From: JANPLN01 sp043757265
GTDB taxonomy: Bacteria > Bdellovibrionota > Bdellovibrionia > Bdellovibrionales > JAGQZY01
Assembly: GCA_043757265.1 (NCBI GenBank)
Contig: JAYUQP010000031.1
Span: 1 to 64,000, forward strand
DNA: 64,000 nucleotides
Reading direction: 5' to 3'
Shown: in pieces, positions 8,339 through 15,723 of the stretch
Layout of the letters: the number at the start of each line of letters is the position of its first letter
Numbering within the stretch: position 1 is the stretch's first letter
The notes under the pieces: generated by a model
Told to the model about the DNA's origin: nothing
What the model saw: only the letters and a program-made list of their open reading frames with translations
Databases searched by the model: none
Made by a program: the position numbers and the translations under genes

Positions 8339-8448
8339 CAAATGGCTTAACTCTTCGTTGCTTGGTCGCCTCGTTCGATCGCTGTACAGGAAGTACAGCT
8401 CCTTACTCCGCTTGGTCGCGCCTCGATTTAAACCATTTTCGACTCGCC
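8339..8448. repeat. Palindromic element family A, copy 1 (diverged)
   Basis: Reads the reverse complement of the copies near 11 kb: CTTAACTCTTCGTTGCT, TCGCCTCGTTCGATCG, then GCTGTACAGGAAGTACAGC and GGTCGCGCCTCGATTT. The whole element has imperfect dyad symmetry around the GCTGTAC/GTACAGC palindrome. Confidence 0.8.
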
Positions 8449-8476
8449 TATGGTTATCTCGGCGGGTTTGGTGTTT

Positions 8477-8586
8477 CATGCTTAACTCTTCGTTACTCGG
8501 TCACCTCGTTCGATCGATGTACAGGAAGTACAGCTCCTCATTCGTCTCGGTCGCGTCTTGATTTATACAATCTTCGAAGCGCTCTT
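8477..8586. repeat. Palindromic element family A, copy 2 (diverged)
   Basis: Direct repeat of copy 1 with scattered substitutions (CTTAACTCTTCGTTACT, ATGTACAGGAAGTACAGC, GGTCGCGTCTTGATTT). No gene lies in 8281-8820; the two copies, one family B motif and a terminator fill it. Confidence 0.8.
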
Positions 8587-8638
8587 GATGGGCCGGGCGA
8601 GAATGAATCTCACGCTTGTTAGTTTGATTATTTCAGTC

Positions 8639-8662
8639 GTCCTGAGCGGCGCGAAGGATCTT
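8639..8662. repeat. Family B motif (CGTCCTGAGCGNNGCGAAGGATCT type)
   Basis: One arm of the widespread palindromic motif whose translation gives peptides such as VLSGAKDL or HPERSEGS. Related copies in this window are at 10907, 11205, 33365, 33485, 58113, 59543 and 61030. Confidence 0.75.
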
Positions 8663-8750
8663 GCGCCAATAAGATTCGCGGCTGCGCTCTTGGAGAATCG
8701 CGCGCTCGTACCAACAGTGAATAGAAAGTATGGGGCGATGCCAATTGTAC

Positions 8751-8781
8751 AAAAACAAAAGCCCAATTTGATTGGGCTTTT
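8751..8781 (-). terminator. Rho-independent terminator
   Basis: GCCCAAT/ATTGGGC stem with a short loop; on the minus strand it is followed by TTTTGTTTTTG. It ends the secreted-protein gene at 8821-9369. Confidence 0.8.
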
Positions 8782-8820
8782 GGTACAAATCAGAATACTG
8801 CTTCTTAAGAAATTATAGAA

Positions 8821-9369
8821 TTACTGTCCTGCTGGCGTAGGAGCTCCGAAATCAGCTGGTCTTGAATGATCAACAGAAAGTGGCTGCGAAGAAACCACTT
8901 TATATGCACCGTAAGCAGCATTTAGCATACACACTGCAGTCACGAGTCGGCCATCACCTGTTCCGTCGGAGTTCTTCGCACAGGTCTTTGTCGTGTCCTT
9001 TTCGCAAAGATCCGCTGCCGCCGCCACTTCGGCCACTGAGGACTGCTTCAGAGCTTTGATCTTTGCATCCTCACATCTTTTTAAAGCGCTCCCATTACGA
9101 ACTTTTTTATTAGCACCGTGCGCAGCAAGTAGACGACAAGCCGCTGCTACAAATCTACCGTCACCTGTGTTGGCTCCATCAGAATTTGCTGTAACGTATT
9201 CTGTGCAAGAAAAATCCAGATCTTTCTTACAAACATCTATGGCCGCCATCACGTCACCAGTCGATGCAGATTGCGAAGCAGATTTGTAAGACGACTCACA
9301 AGTTGGCGTTTGCGCCATTGCCTGGAAACTCGTAATTAGAATGCTAATAAGTAAAAAATTATATTTCAT
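8821..9369 (-). CDS. Secreted protein with an internal duplication
   Basis: A 182-residue protein with a signal peptide ending 'FQAMA'. Two tandem units of about 70 residues share 'C....A.....AA.D.C.KD....C' and a closing 'GDGRFVAAACRLLAAHGA' / 'GDGRLVTAVCMLNAAYGA'; paired cysteines suggest disulphides in the periplasm or outside. The C-terminus is Pro-rich (FGAPTPAGQ). The 3' end plus terminator was once duplicated: a degraded copy lies at 9581-9728. I do not recognise the family. Confidence 0.7.
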   Translation of the reverse strand: MKYNFLLISILITSFQAMAQTPTCESSYKSASQSASTGDVMAAIDVCKKDLDFSCTEYVTANSDGANTGDGRFVAAACRLLAAHGANKKVRNGSALKRCEDAKIKALKQSSVAEVAAAADLCEKDTTKTCAKNSDGTGDGRLVTAVCMLNAAYGAYKVVSSQPLSVDHSRPADFGAPTPAGQ

Positions 9370-9580
9370 AATGTCCTTTCAAGTTAAATCAGCCACAGGT
9401 TAACATGACCTATCAGCAACAAAAGAACTCAAATAGGCATCAAATAAAAAACTTGGCGTTAGTCGAGCCTTTACCAGTCTAATGATGCGCCTTACCTCAT
9501 CTATTAGGGAGGCAACAAAGGTGAGATCCGTCGCACCGCTTAGGCAACGATCGAAAGAAAACTTGGTTCAGAAGGAAGAT

Positions 9581-9728
9581 AAAAAAAAAGCCCAATCTTA
9601 AATGGGCTTTTGGTGCAAATTAAAATATTACTACGTAAGCTTTTCAGAATGATTGTCCTGCTGGCGTAGGACTCCCGAAACCTGATAGTCGCGTATGCTA
9701 AGCAGGGTGGCGCTTGCGATGAAACAAC
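9581..9728 (-). pseudogene. Degraded copy of the 3' end of the 8821-9369 gene with its terminator
   Basis: Positions 9650-9690 repeat the sequence encoding 'FG(A/S)PTPAGQ' (tcctgctggcgtagga) from the intact gene, and about 9711-9727 retain the 'VVSSQ' codons. The two parts are now in different frames and the stop after the final Gln is lost. Downstream a matching terminator hairpin (GCCCA...TGGGC with an A-run, about 9588-9610) is also kept. The upstream part of the copy is gone; the neighbouring gene starts 2 bp away. Confidence 0.7.
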
Positions 9729-9729
9729 T

Positions 9730-10161
9730 CTATTTAATATAGCATTGGAGCTGGGCGATAATGTACGGCTCGGTACGATCATCAAAGTTTGCTGTGCTTA
9801 GGAAAAATTTTCCACCGGTGGTTCCGGTAAGTCCCGCGGTTGCCACGCTTGTGATCAACAATTCTCCAGTAGGCGCCATTAAAGAGATAAACGCTGAATC
9901 ACCGTTAACGTTAATAGAGCCTTCGATTCCGTCATTCTCTAACAAAATTTTACCACTAAAAGTAGTTTTTCCTTGGTAAGTGTCGCCAGCCAATTCAATC
10001 TCTTTTTCCGAATCGGTAACCACCGCAGTTGAAGATTCACCGCCAGTTGCTGATGTGGAAACTAACTTACAACTTAGCATCGGCATCGCAAGCACATTGG
10101 CCAACGCGCTTGAAGAAACTAATAAAATTGCAAAAAAACCTATAAAATTCAAACGTCGCAT
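9730..10161 (-). CDS. Small secreted protein of unknown function
   Basis: A 143-residue protein with a signal peptide (cleavage near 'SSSALA'), preceded by CAAGGAGATTTT. The mature part is beta-rich ('KEIELAGDTYQGKTTFSGKILLEND', 'GELLITSVATAG') with two cysteines, one near each end ('PMLSCKLV', 'AQLQCYIK'), which could pair to close a small beta-sandwich. It stands alone beside a decayed paralogue of the next secreted gene. Family not recognised. Confidence 0.65.
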   Translation of the reverse strand: MRRLNFIGFFAILLVSSSALANVLAMPMLSCKLVSTSATGGESSTAVVTDSEKEIELAGDTYQGKTTFSGKILLENDGIEGSINVNGDSAFISLMAPTGELLITSVATAGLTGTTGGKFFLSTANFDDRTEPYIIAQLQCYIK

Positions 10162-10341
10162 AAAATCTCCTTGGACTGTTAGAGCGGAACCATATCAAAT
10201 TGTTAATCCAACCGGAGAATCAGCTCTCGTTTACGCAAATATTACAGGCTTGCAAAATTTTTTTCATTTGTCAGCGTAAGGACAACTTTACACCTCCTTG
10301 GGAAGATTGCTCTTCGTCAGGAGGGTGGTTAGACTGGTCCA

Positions 10342-10824
10342 ATGACTAATATGACTTTTCGAAAAGCCACCGAAGATGATTTCACTACGATTTTCATGAT
10401 GGGATTTGATGTGTGGGGAAATGGTTCTGCGACTAAGTATCTTGAAGAATGTCGATCATCATCAAAGTATAAAAGTGGACAATGGTTTGTTTTAAAAGCC
10501 GAAGATGGAACCCTTGTTAGCTCTCTTATTGTTTATACATTCGGAGCAAATGAGTTCGGCTTTGGCTCCATCGCGACCCCTAAGGAACTGCGCAAACAAG
10601 GTTATGCATCCAACTTGATTTCCCGAGTGCTTCAACAAATTAAATGTAACTCACCCAACGCAGCAGTTTTTCTATATTCCGATATCGATCCCGCATTTTA
10701 CGAGCGTTTTGACTTTCGACAAGTCCCGCGATCCGCCCAACGGTACGAAACCACAACCTGCATGGTGCAAAAAAACAGCATTGAAACTTTCACTGCTCCG
10801 CCACAAACCCCAGAGTATTTCTAA
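10342..10824 (+). CDS. GNAT-family N-acetyltransferase
   Basis: A 160-residue protein with the GNAT layout: N-terminal 'FRKATEDDFTTIFMMGFDVW', central strands ('GQWFVLKAEDGTLVSSLIVY'), the acetyl-CoA-binding motif A 'IATPKELRKQGYASNLISRVL' (a Q/RxxGxG/A-like loop) and C-terminal 'AFYERFDFRQVP'. It transfers an acetyl group from acetyl-CoA to an unknown amine. Unlike its neighbours it is cytoplasmic and monocistronic. The substrate cannot be inferred. Confidence 0.8.
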   Translation: MTNMTFRKATEDDFTTIFMMGFDVWGNGSATKYLEECRSSSKYKSGQWFVLKAEDGTLVSSLIVYTFGANEFGFGSIATPKELRKQGYASNLISRVLQQIKCNSPNAAVFLYSDIDPAFYERFDFRQVPRSAQRYETTTCMVQKNSIETFTAPPQTPEYF

Positions 10825-10906
10825 AATAATTCTTTTGCTTTCATTACGGTCACGACAATCTAAACCGACCTGCCAGTTTGTAAAAGCTTACGTACTAATT
10901 CCGACG

Positions 10907-10933
10907 AGATCCTTCGCTCCACTCAGGACGACG
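10907..10933. repeat. Family B motif
   Basis: AGATCCTTCGCTCCACTCAG followed by GACGACG, the inverted orientation of the motif at 8639. Confidence 0.75.
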
Positions 10934-10983
10934 GCTGTATGAAAACCGTGAGAATGAAACAGCCTGCGTGCCAAGGCCCCAAG

Positions 10984-11102
10984 AGCGCGTCCAAAATCGC
11001 TCAAATCGAGGCGCGATCGAGCCGAGTGAGGAGCTGTACTTCCTGTACAGCGATCGAGCGAGGCGACCGAGCAACGAAGAGTTGAGCGATTTTCGACGCG
11101 CG
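10984..11102. repeat. Palindromic element family A, copy 3 (full length)
   Basis: About 119 bp with nested dyad symmetry: outer arms CCAAAATCGCTCAA / TTGAGCGATTTTCG, middle arms TCGAGGCGCGATCGAG / CGATCGAGCGAGGCGA, and a central GCTGTACTTCCTGTACAGC palindrome. It differs from copy 5 by a single base as far as I can see. Confidence 0.85.
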
Positions 11103-11111
11103 TAAGAGTGT

Positions 11112-11189
11112 GTCCCAAATCGTTGGGATCGAGGCGCGATCGAGCGAGGCGACCGAGCAACGAAGAGTTGAGCGATTTTCAAAGCGCGC
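11112..11189. repeat. Palindromic element family A, copy 4 (centre deleted)
   Basis: Keeps GATCGAGGCGCGATCGAGCG and the ACCGAGCAACGAAGAGTTGA end but lacks the central GTACAGC palindrome, as expected from a deletion between the two middle arms. Confidence 0.8.
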
Positions 11190-11204
11190 TATGCGAGAAA
11201 GACG

Positions 11205-11231
11205 AGATCCTTCACTTCGCTCAGGATGACG
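11205..11231. repeat. Family B motif
   Basis: AGATCCTTCACTTCGCTCAG then GATGACG, between family A copies 4 and 5. The stretch 10825-11414 contains no gene, only these repeats. Confidence 0.75.
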
Positions 11232-11295
11232 GAGACGTGAAATTACGAAGACGAAGATGTAAGATTTGAATACCCCACACGCCGAGACCATCAAT

Positions 11296-11414
11296 AGCGC
11301 GTCCAAAATCGCTCAAATCGAGGCGCGACCGAGCCGAGTGAGGAGCTGTACTTCCTGTACAGCGATCGAGCGAGGCGACCGAGCAACGAAGAGTTGAGCG
11401 ATTTTCGACGCGCG
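11296..11414. repeat. Palindromic element family A, copy 5 (full length)
   Basis: Nearly identical to copy 3. It ends immediately before the stop codon of the aminotransferase gene, so it occupies the place where that operon's terminator would be expected. Confidence 0.85.
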
Positions 11415-12614
11415 TTAGCCGATGGCGGTTTTGATGCGCGCCACTGCCCCATCCACAATATCGCGGGCCACTACGAAACTGATTCGGATACACTGATCGT
11501 CACCAAAATCGTCGCCGGGAACTAATACTACTTTTTGTTTTTCGAGCAGCATTTGCGAAAACTCTTTGCCAGTTTTTAAACCTAATTTTTTGAGAATGAC
11601 CGACACATCAATCCACAGATAAAAAGCGCCATCAGGTTTCGCAATCTTCATTCCCGGAATACTAGAAAACGCCTCGTAGGCATGGGCGCAACGTTCTTTG
11701 AGTACTTTGCGAGTTTCGATTAGGTCTGAATCGCAATGAAGAATCCCTGCGAGCGCTGCTTCTTGTGCCATGGAATTTGGGGCGCCCATGGTTTGGCTTT
11801 GATAACTGATCATGGCGTGAATGATGGATTTTTCGCCAGCCGCCCAGCCCATGCGCCAGCCTGTCATTGAATAGGCCTTCGAGGCGCCGTTTACGCAAAT
11901 CACGCGATCGCGGAGATCGGGAGCTACGTGCAACAAGTGTGGACTGATTCCACTGCTAGAAAACGAAAGCTGATTGTAGATGTCGTCGGAAACAATGGCC
12001 ACTTTTGGATGTTTACGTAATACATCGGCCAAGGCTTTAAGATCTTCAGCCGTGTATTCAACTCCCGTGGGATTGCTCGGTGACGTGAGAAGAAATATTT
12101 TTGTTTTTGGATTGATTGCTTTTTCGAGCTCGGCAGGTGTTATTTTTAGACCGTTTTCGAATTTTGTTTTAACGATGTTGGGAACACCGCCAGCAAGATC
12201 GACCATTTCGCTATAGCTTGCCCAAAACGGCGCAGGTATAATCACTTCTTCTTGCGGGTCTAACAAGGCTATAAATGCTGAGAACACGACGAACTTTGCA
12301 CCCGATGTGACTGCCACTTCGTTTGCCGGGTTATAATCCTGACCTGTGAGCATTTTCATTTGTTGAGAGATGGCTTTGCGAAGAGCGGGAATACCTTGTG
12401 AGGCCGTGTACTTTGTTTTCCCGTCGCGAATTGCCTGGATACCCGCTTCGCAGGCTTTGGGATAAGTTTGCCAATCAGGTTCGCCAACAGTGAGTGAAAG
12501 CACGTCTTCACCGCGGTCTTTCATTTCTTTTGCTTTCGCCGCCAGCATGAGTGTAGGGGAGGGTTGGAAGTTTTTGGCTTTTTGCGATAGCAGAGATGTC
12601 GACGGCATTGTCAT
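11415..12614 (-). CDS. aspC: Aspartate aminotransferase (class I/II, subgroup Ib type)
   Basis: A 399-residue PLP enzyme interconverting aspartate and 2-oxoglutarate with oxaloacetate and glutamate. Visible signatures: 'LTVGEPDWQT', 'YTASQGIPALRKAI', 'PAPFWASYSEMV', 'LTSPSNPTGVEYT', 'IVSDDIYNQL' and the PLP lysine K246 in 'NGASKAYSMTGWRMGW', plus the substrate-binding Arg in 'CIRISFV'. AAGGAG precedes the ATG. It is the last gene of the run that includes rsmD (33 bp gap). Related aminotransferases with other amino donors cannot be excluded. Confidence 0.88.
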   Translation of the reverse strand: MTMPSTSLLSQKAKNFQPSPTLMLAAKAKEMKDRGEDVLSLTVGEPDWQTYPKACEAGIQAIRDGKTKYTASQGIPALRKAISQQMKMLTGQDYNPANEVAVTSGAKFVVFSAFIALLDPQEEVIIPAPFWASYSEMVDLAGGVPNIVKTKFENGLKITPAELEKAINPKTKIFLLTSPSNPTGVEYTAEDLKALADVLRKHPKVAIVSDDIYNQLSFSSSGISPHLLHVAPDLRDRVICVNGASKAYSMTGWRMGWAAGEKSIIHAMISYQSQTMGAPNSMAQEAALAGILHCDSDLIETRKVLKERCAHAYEAFSSIPGMKIAKPDGAFYLWIDVSVILKKLGLKTGKEFSQMLLEKQKVVLVPGDDFGDDQCIRISFVVARDIVDGAVARIKTAIG

Positions 12615-12647
12615 AGTGACTCCTTATTCCTTCAAATGAGAAAGGAA

Positions 12648-13202
12648 TTATTTGGGGTCAACATAGTACATGCTAAGAAATTTATCACCATAGTTTTTAC
12701 GTTCTTCAAGAAAAAGAGCGCCATATTGATCCTTTAAAACCTCTTTGCCGCCAGCCTCTATGAAGATTCTTGCCTTGAATCGAGAGAGCTCGGAATGACT
12801 GTAGGCTGTAAGAACCTCGTCGGCCATGGCCTCCGTAAAAGGAGGATCAATCAAAACGATATCAAACCCTTCGGAGAACGGTTCCTTTAAAAAACGTAAG
12901 ACATCTTTTTTTATCAATTTAAATTCGTCTTTGGAAATTTGTAAAAGTGCGCAATTTTTTTGAATGATTTGCAAAGACTGCGGATGTTTTTCGACTGCGA
13001 CAACCTCTCGAGCTCCGCGCGAAATAGCTTCAATTCCAAGGCTTCCCGTGCCGGCAAATAAATCCAGCACCCTTGCATTTTCGATATCGCTTTGAAGTTT
13101 GTTGAAAATAACTTCTTTTATTCGGTCGGTTGTCGGTCGCACATGGTTGGCTTGAAAGGACACCAACCGTCGGCTGCCAAATTTTCCTGCGATCACCCGC
13201 AT
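12648..13202 (-). CDS. rsmD: 16S rRNA (guanine966-N2)-methyltransferase RsmD
   Basis: A 184-residue Rossmann methyltransferase with the RsmD order: 'MRVIAGKFGSRRL', 'VRPTTDRIKEVIFNKL', the SAM loop 'VLDLFAGTGSLGIEAISRGA' and the catalytic 'VLIDPPF'. It methylates G966 of 16S rRNA in the 30S subunit. Its ATG overlaps the stop of the preceding receiver gene by one base (TAATG), indicating translational coupling. Housekeeping gene embedded in a signalling operon. Confidence 0.93.
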   Translation of the reverse strand: MRVIAGKFGSRRLVSFQANHVRPTTDRIKEVIFNKLQSDIENARVLDLFAGTGSLGIEAISRGAREVVAVEKHPQSLQIIQKNCALLQISKDEFKLIKKDVLRFLKEPFSEGFDIVLIDPPFTEAMADEVLTAYSHSELSRFKARIFIEAGGKEVLKDQYGALFLEERKNYGDKFLSMYYVDPK

Positions 13203-13561
13203 TAGGTCTCCGTCACAATTTTCGTAATTTGTGCCGCCACAGAAAAAATATTATCAAACGGTTTAGCGATAAAGAGGTCGGCTCCCAGTTGTTTGATTGA
13301 GGCTACGTCATAATCCGCAGCATAGGCCGAGATCAACACAATTTTTGCCTGGGTTTGTGATTTAACCCGTTCAATGAGCTGCGGGCCTGAAAGACCCGGC
13401 ATAAGCACGTCGAGCACAACAACGTCGGGTTGCATCTGTAACCACTTTTTTTCTCCATCGATACCATCTTCAGCAATAACTACCTCATGACCCTGACTTT
13501 TAAACACTCTGGCTAAGGACATGCGAATCAACGATTCATCATCGACAATTAAAATTTTCAT
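13202..13561 (-). CDS. Single-domain response regulator (receiver only)
   Basis: A 119-residue receiver domain: acidic pair 'IVDDES' (Asp7, Asp8), phospho-acceptor Asp51 in 'VVLDVLMPG', Ser/Thr switch in 'VLISAYA' and the conserved Lys in 'FIAKPF'. There is no output domain, so it probably acts by protein contact or in a phosphorelay. It overlaps the histidine kinase by 4 bp (ATGA), which makes that kinase the obvious partner. Confidence 0.9.
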   Translation of the reverse strand: MKILIVDDESLIRMSLARVFKSQGHEVVIAEDGIDGEKKWLQMQPDVVVLDVLMPGLSGPQLIERVKSQTQAKIVLISAYAADYDVASIKQLGADLFIAKPFDNIFSVAAQITKIVTET

Positions 13562-15639
13562 GCTCTCCTCGTCAGCGGAAGTCGGATGACAAATTCGCTT
13601 CCTTGAGTGGTGGCCTCATCAAGAAACAGACGCCCACCAAACTTTTCAACAATCGAACGACTCATGCTCAAGCCTAAGCCTGTGCCCTGTCCCTCTTCTT
13701 TGGTAGTAAAAAAGGCGCTAAAAATAGCTTCGCGTATCTCAGTTGGCACTCCAGGGCCAGTATCGCGAACTCGAAATTCAAGACTCTCTTTGTCAATGCG
13801 AGAGGATAAATTTAAAGATCCGGTTTCGCCCATGGCCTGACAAGCGTTGTTTACCAAATTGAAAATTACCTGCTGTAAAAGCTGAGGTTCCACCTCAATA
13901 AAATCGTCACCCTCTTCGAGTTCGATTTCGGTGCTGTGATAGCGCATGGTAGTTTTTAAAAACGGCAATGTCTTGTGTACGACCTCGCGAAGTGAAATAA
14001 CTTCTTTTTTAGGCTCGTGCAGAGACGAAAAATCAAGTAGGTTTCGAATCACCTGTTCGGAGCGAAGCGCTGCTTGTTCAATTTCACCCAAGTCTGAATA
14101 CGAAACATGCTTTTCGCCGACTTCAGAAATTAAAATTTGCGCCAGCGATTTAATGCCCGTGAGAGGATTATTGAGCTCATGGGCTATATTTCCAGCCAGA
14201 AGACCTAGTGCTGCCATTTTCTCGCTTTGAATGATCTGCCCTTGAAGCTTCGTTGCCTGCGTAATATCGGTGTAATGCACAATCATGTGCTGGCTTTCTT
14301 CTTCGGGGTTGAGTCGAATAGGATAGGCATGAACTTCGAACATTTGCGAACCTTTGGTCACTTTTCCTTTGTAACCTTGCTTTTGCTCGATCGCCTGTAA
14401 AACGGGACAGCCCACGCACATTTGCTCGCGATCTGCAAAACTTTGAAAACAAAATTTACGCGTTGTTTTGGAAAAACTTTTGTTAGAACGAATTACGCGA
14501 AACTGCGGGTCGATGATGACAATCGGATCCAAGAGGCTATCGAATGTAAGGGACCACTGCCGGGAAATTTGATGAGCTTTCCATTTCAAAGCCAATCGAT
14601 CAAAGGCTACCGTGAGAGATTCTATTTTCCGCGCAAGAGCGGTGAGAAAGTGTTGCTGTTCGGCAGGGTCCATATTGTGTTCGAAAATAAAATATCCGCT
14701 GTGCTGCTGCCTACGAATTGATAGGCACAGCAGAGGGGCAATGGGACGAGCAAGAATATCTGCTAAGGCTTCGCGCAGCTGGGCAGGCTGATCGATAACG
14801 TGAACAATGGCGTCCGCATCCACTTGCCGGTCGAGAATTTGTGGACCCTGAAACGAAATACATCTGTATGAGTGCGGATACAACGAGTAGACTAAAAGCG
14901 GCGCTTCGACCTTATGGTACCGCAGCAGCTCATGTCTTAAAATTAATAGAAGATCTTCAAACGCATCGACATTTGATAAAGATTTAATAAATTTGATTAA
15001 ATCTCGGGTTTCTTTATTTTTAATTTCAATTTCTTTTTTCGAAACTTCTAGATGATGCGTTCTTTGTTCAATAATCTTTTCGAGGTTTTCATTAAGCTCA
15101 AAAAGAACTTTGTTTTGCGAGCGCACCTTACCCATAATATTTTCGGTTGATGAGTGGTTGGAAAAACTTTGCGTAGCCTCATACCAGGCATTTTTCCAAA
15201 CTTCCATAGGTTGCTCGAGGCTTAACACTTTAAAAACCAATTCGGTTTCACTCAAAAGTACGATTTCGCTTTTGGATAAAAACTCATAACCGTAAATGAC
15301 CTTGAGGCGACTTCCAAAACGCTTGCGATTTTTTTGCAACCATTGGTGCAGGTTGAGCGGCGAAATCTCACCACCCACCACCATCAACAAGTAGGACTCG
15401 GTGAATGGAGTCTGGAGGACGTCGTCAAGCTGCCTGATCAAATGGGATTTTACAAACGGGCTCAGCTTATTCTGCGAGCCCGCGTAAGTGGTATAGACTT
15501 CGATAAGTTGCAAGGAGTCTGATTGCATGCAGTTTAGTATGGCAGAGCTTGAAAGGTACGGACACACTTTGTGGGACTCAACGCATAAAAAACGTAATTC
15601 GTCCGGTGCAAAGTCCTGTTTGTATTTGGGGTCGAGCAA
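13558..15639 (-). CDS. Cytoplasmic PAS-domain sensor histidine kinase
   Basis: About 693 residues, no membrane segments. Order: an N-terminal unknown region with 'SYLLMVVGGEIS' (1-165), coiled coil (170-215), GAF-like region (220-350), PAS domain (about 360-465) with Cys397, Cys408 and Cys411 in 'CFQSF...MCVGCPV', then HisKA with His487 in 'GNIAHELNNPLTG' and HATPase ('NLVNNACQAMGETG', 'RDTGPGVP', 'GTGLGLSMSRSIVE'). The ATP-dependent autokinase would phosphorylate the overlapping receiver. The start is uncertain: TTG at 15639 has no ribosome site and the frame is open further upstream. Codons 17-29 form one arm of a perfect 42-bp inverted repeat. Confidence 0.88.
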   Translation of the reverse strand: MLDPKYKQDFAPDELRFLCVESHKVCPYLSSSAILNCMQSDSLQLIEVYTTYAGSQNKLSPFVKSHLIRQLDDVLQTPFTESYLLMVVGGEISPLNLHQWLQKNRKRFGSRLKVIYGYEFLSKSEIVLLSETELVFKVLSLEQPMEVWKNAWYEATQSFSNHSSTENIMGKVRSQNKVLFELNENLEKIIEQRTHHLEVSKKEIEIKNKETRDLIKFIKSLSNVDAFEDLLLILRHELLRYHKVEAPLLVYSLYPHSYRCISFQGPQILDRQVDADAIVHVIDQPAQLREALADILARPIAPLLCLSIRRQQHSGYFIFEHNMDPAEQQHFLTALARKIESLTVAFDRLALKWKAHQISRQWSLTFDSLLDPIVIIDPQFRVIRSNKSFSKTTRKFCFQSFADREQMCVGCPVLQAIEQKQGYKGKVTKGSQMFEVHAYPIRLNPEEESQHMIVHYTDITQATKLQGQIIQSEKMAALGLLAGNIAHELNNPLTGIKSLAQILISEVGEKHVSYSDLGEIEQAALRSEQVIRNLLDFSSLHEPKKEVISLREVVHKTLPFLKTTMRYHSTEIELEEGDDFIEVEPQLLQQVIFNLVNNACQAMGETGSLNLSSRIDKESLEFRVRDTGPGVPTEIREAIFSAFFTTKEEGQGTGLGLSMSRSIVEKFGGRLFLDEATTQGSEFVIRLPLTRRA

Positions 15640-15723
15640 ATTTCGAACGTCGGACTCGAACAGAATTTGGCATCGGACGATGTTTTTTATGCGTTGAGTC
15701 CCACAAAGTGTGTCCGTACCTTT
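15552..15723. repeat. Perfect 42-bp inverted repeat flanking the kinase start
   Basis: Left arm 15552-15593 and right arm 15682-15723 are exact reverse complements (AAAGGTACGGACACACTTTG...), separated by 88 bp. The left arm is kinase coding sequence; the right arm covers the intergenic gap and the last two bases of the upstream gene's stop. The putative TTG start of the kinase lies in the loop. Confidence 0.9.

Noticed and set aside
8247..8818. Plus-strand open frames across the repeats at 8.2-8.8 kb
   Set aside because: Their translations follow the palindromic repeats ('LRYSVTSFDRCTGSTAP', 'VVLSGAKDL'), have no ribosome sites and are repeated between copies; these are repeat shadows.
8339..11414. 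CRISPR array
   Set aside because: Repeats are about 119 bp, irregularly spaced, in both orientations, without unique spacers of constant length and without cas genes.
10888..11493. Minus-strand open frames across 10.9-11.5 kb
   Set aside because: Same repeat-derived peptides ('HPERSEGS', 'RSTLRCSVASLDRCTGSTAP'), a known source of spurious proteins.
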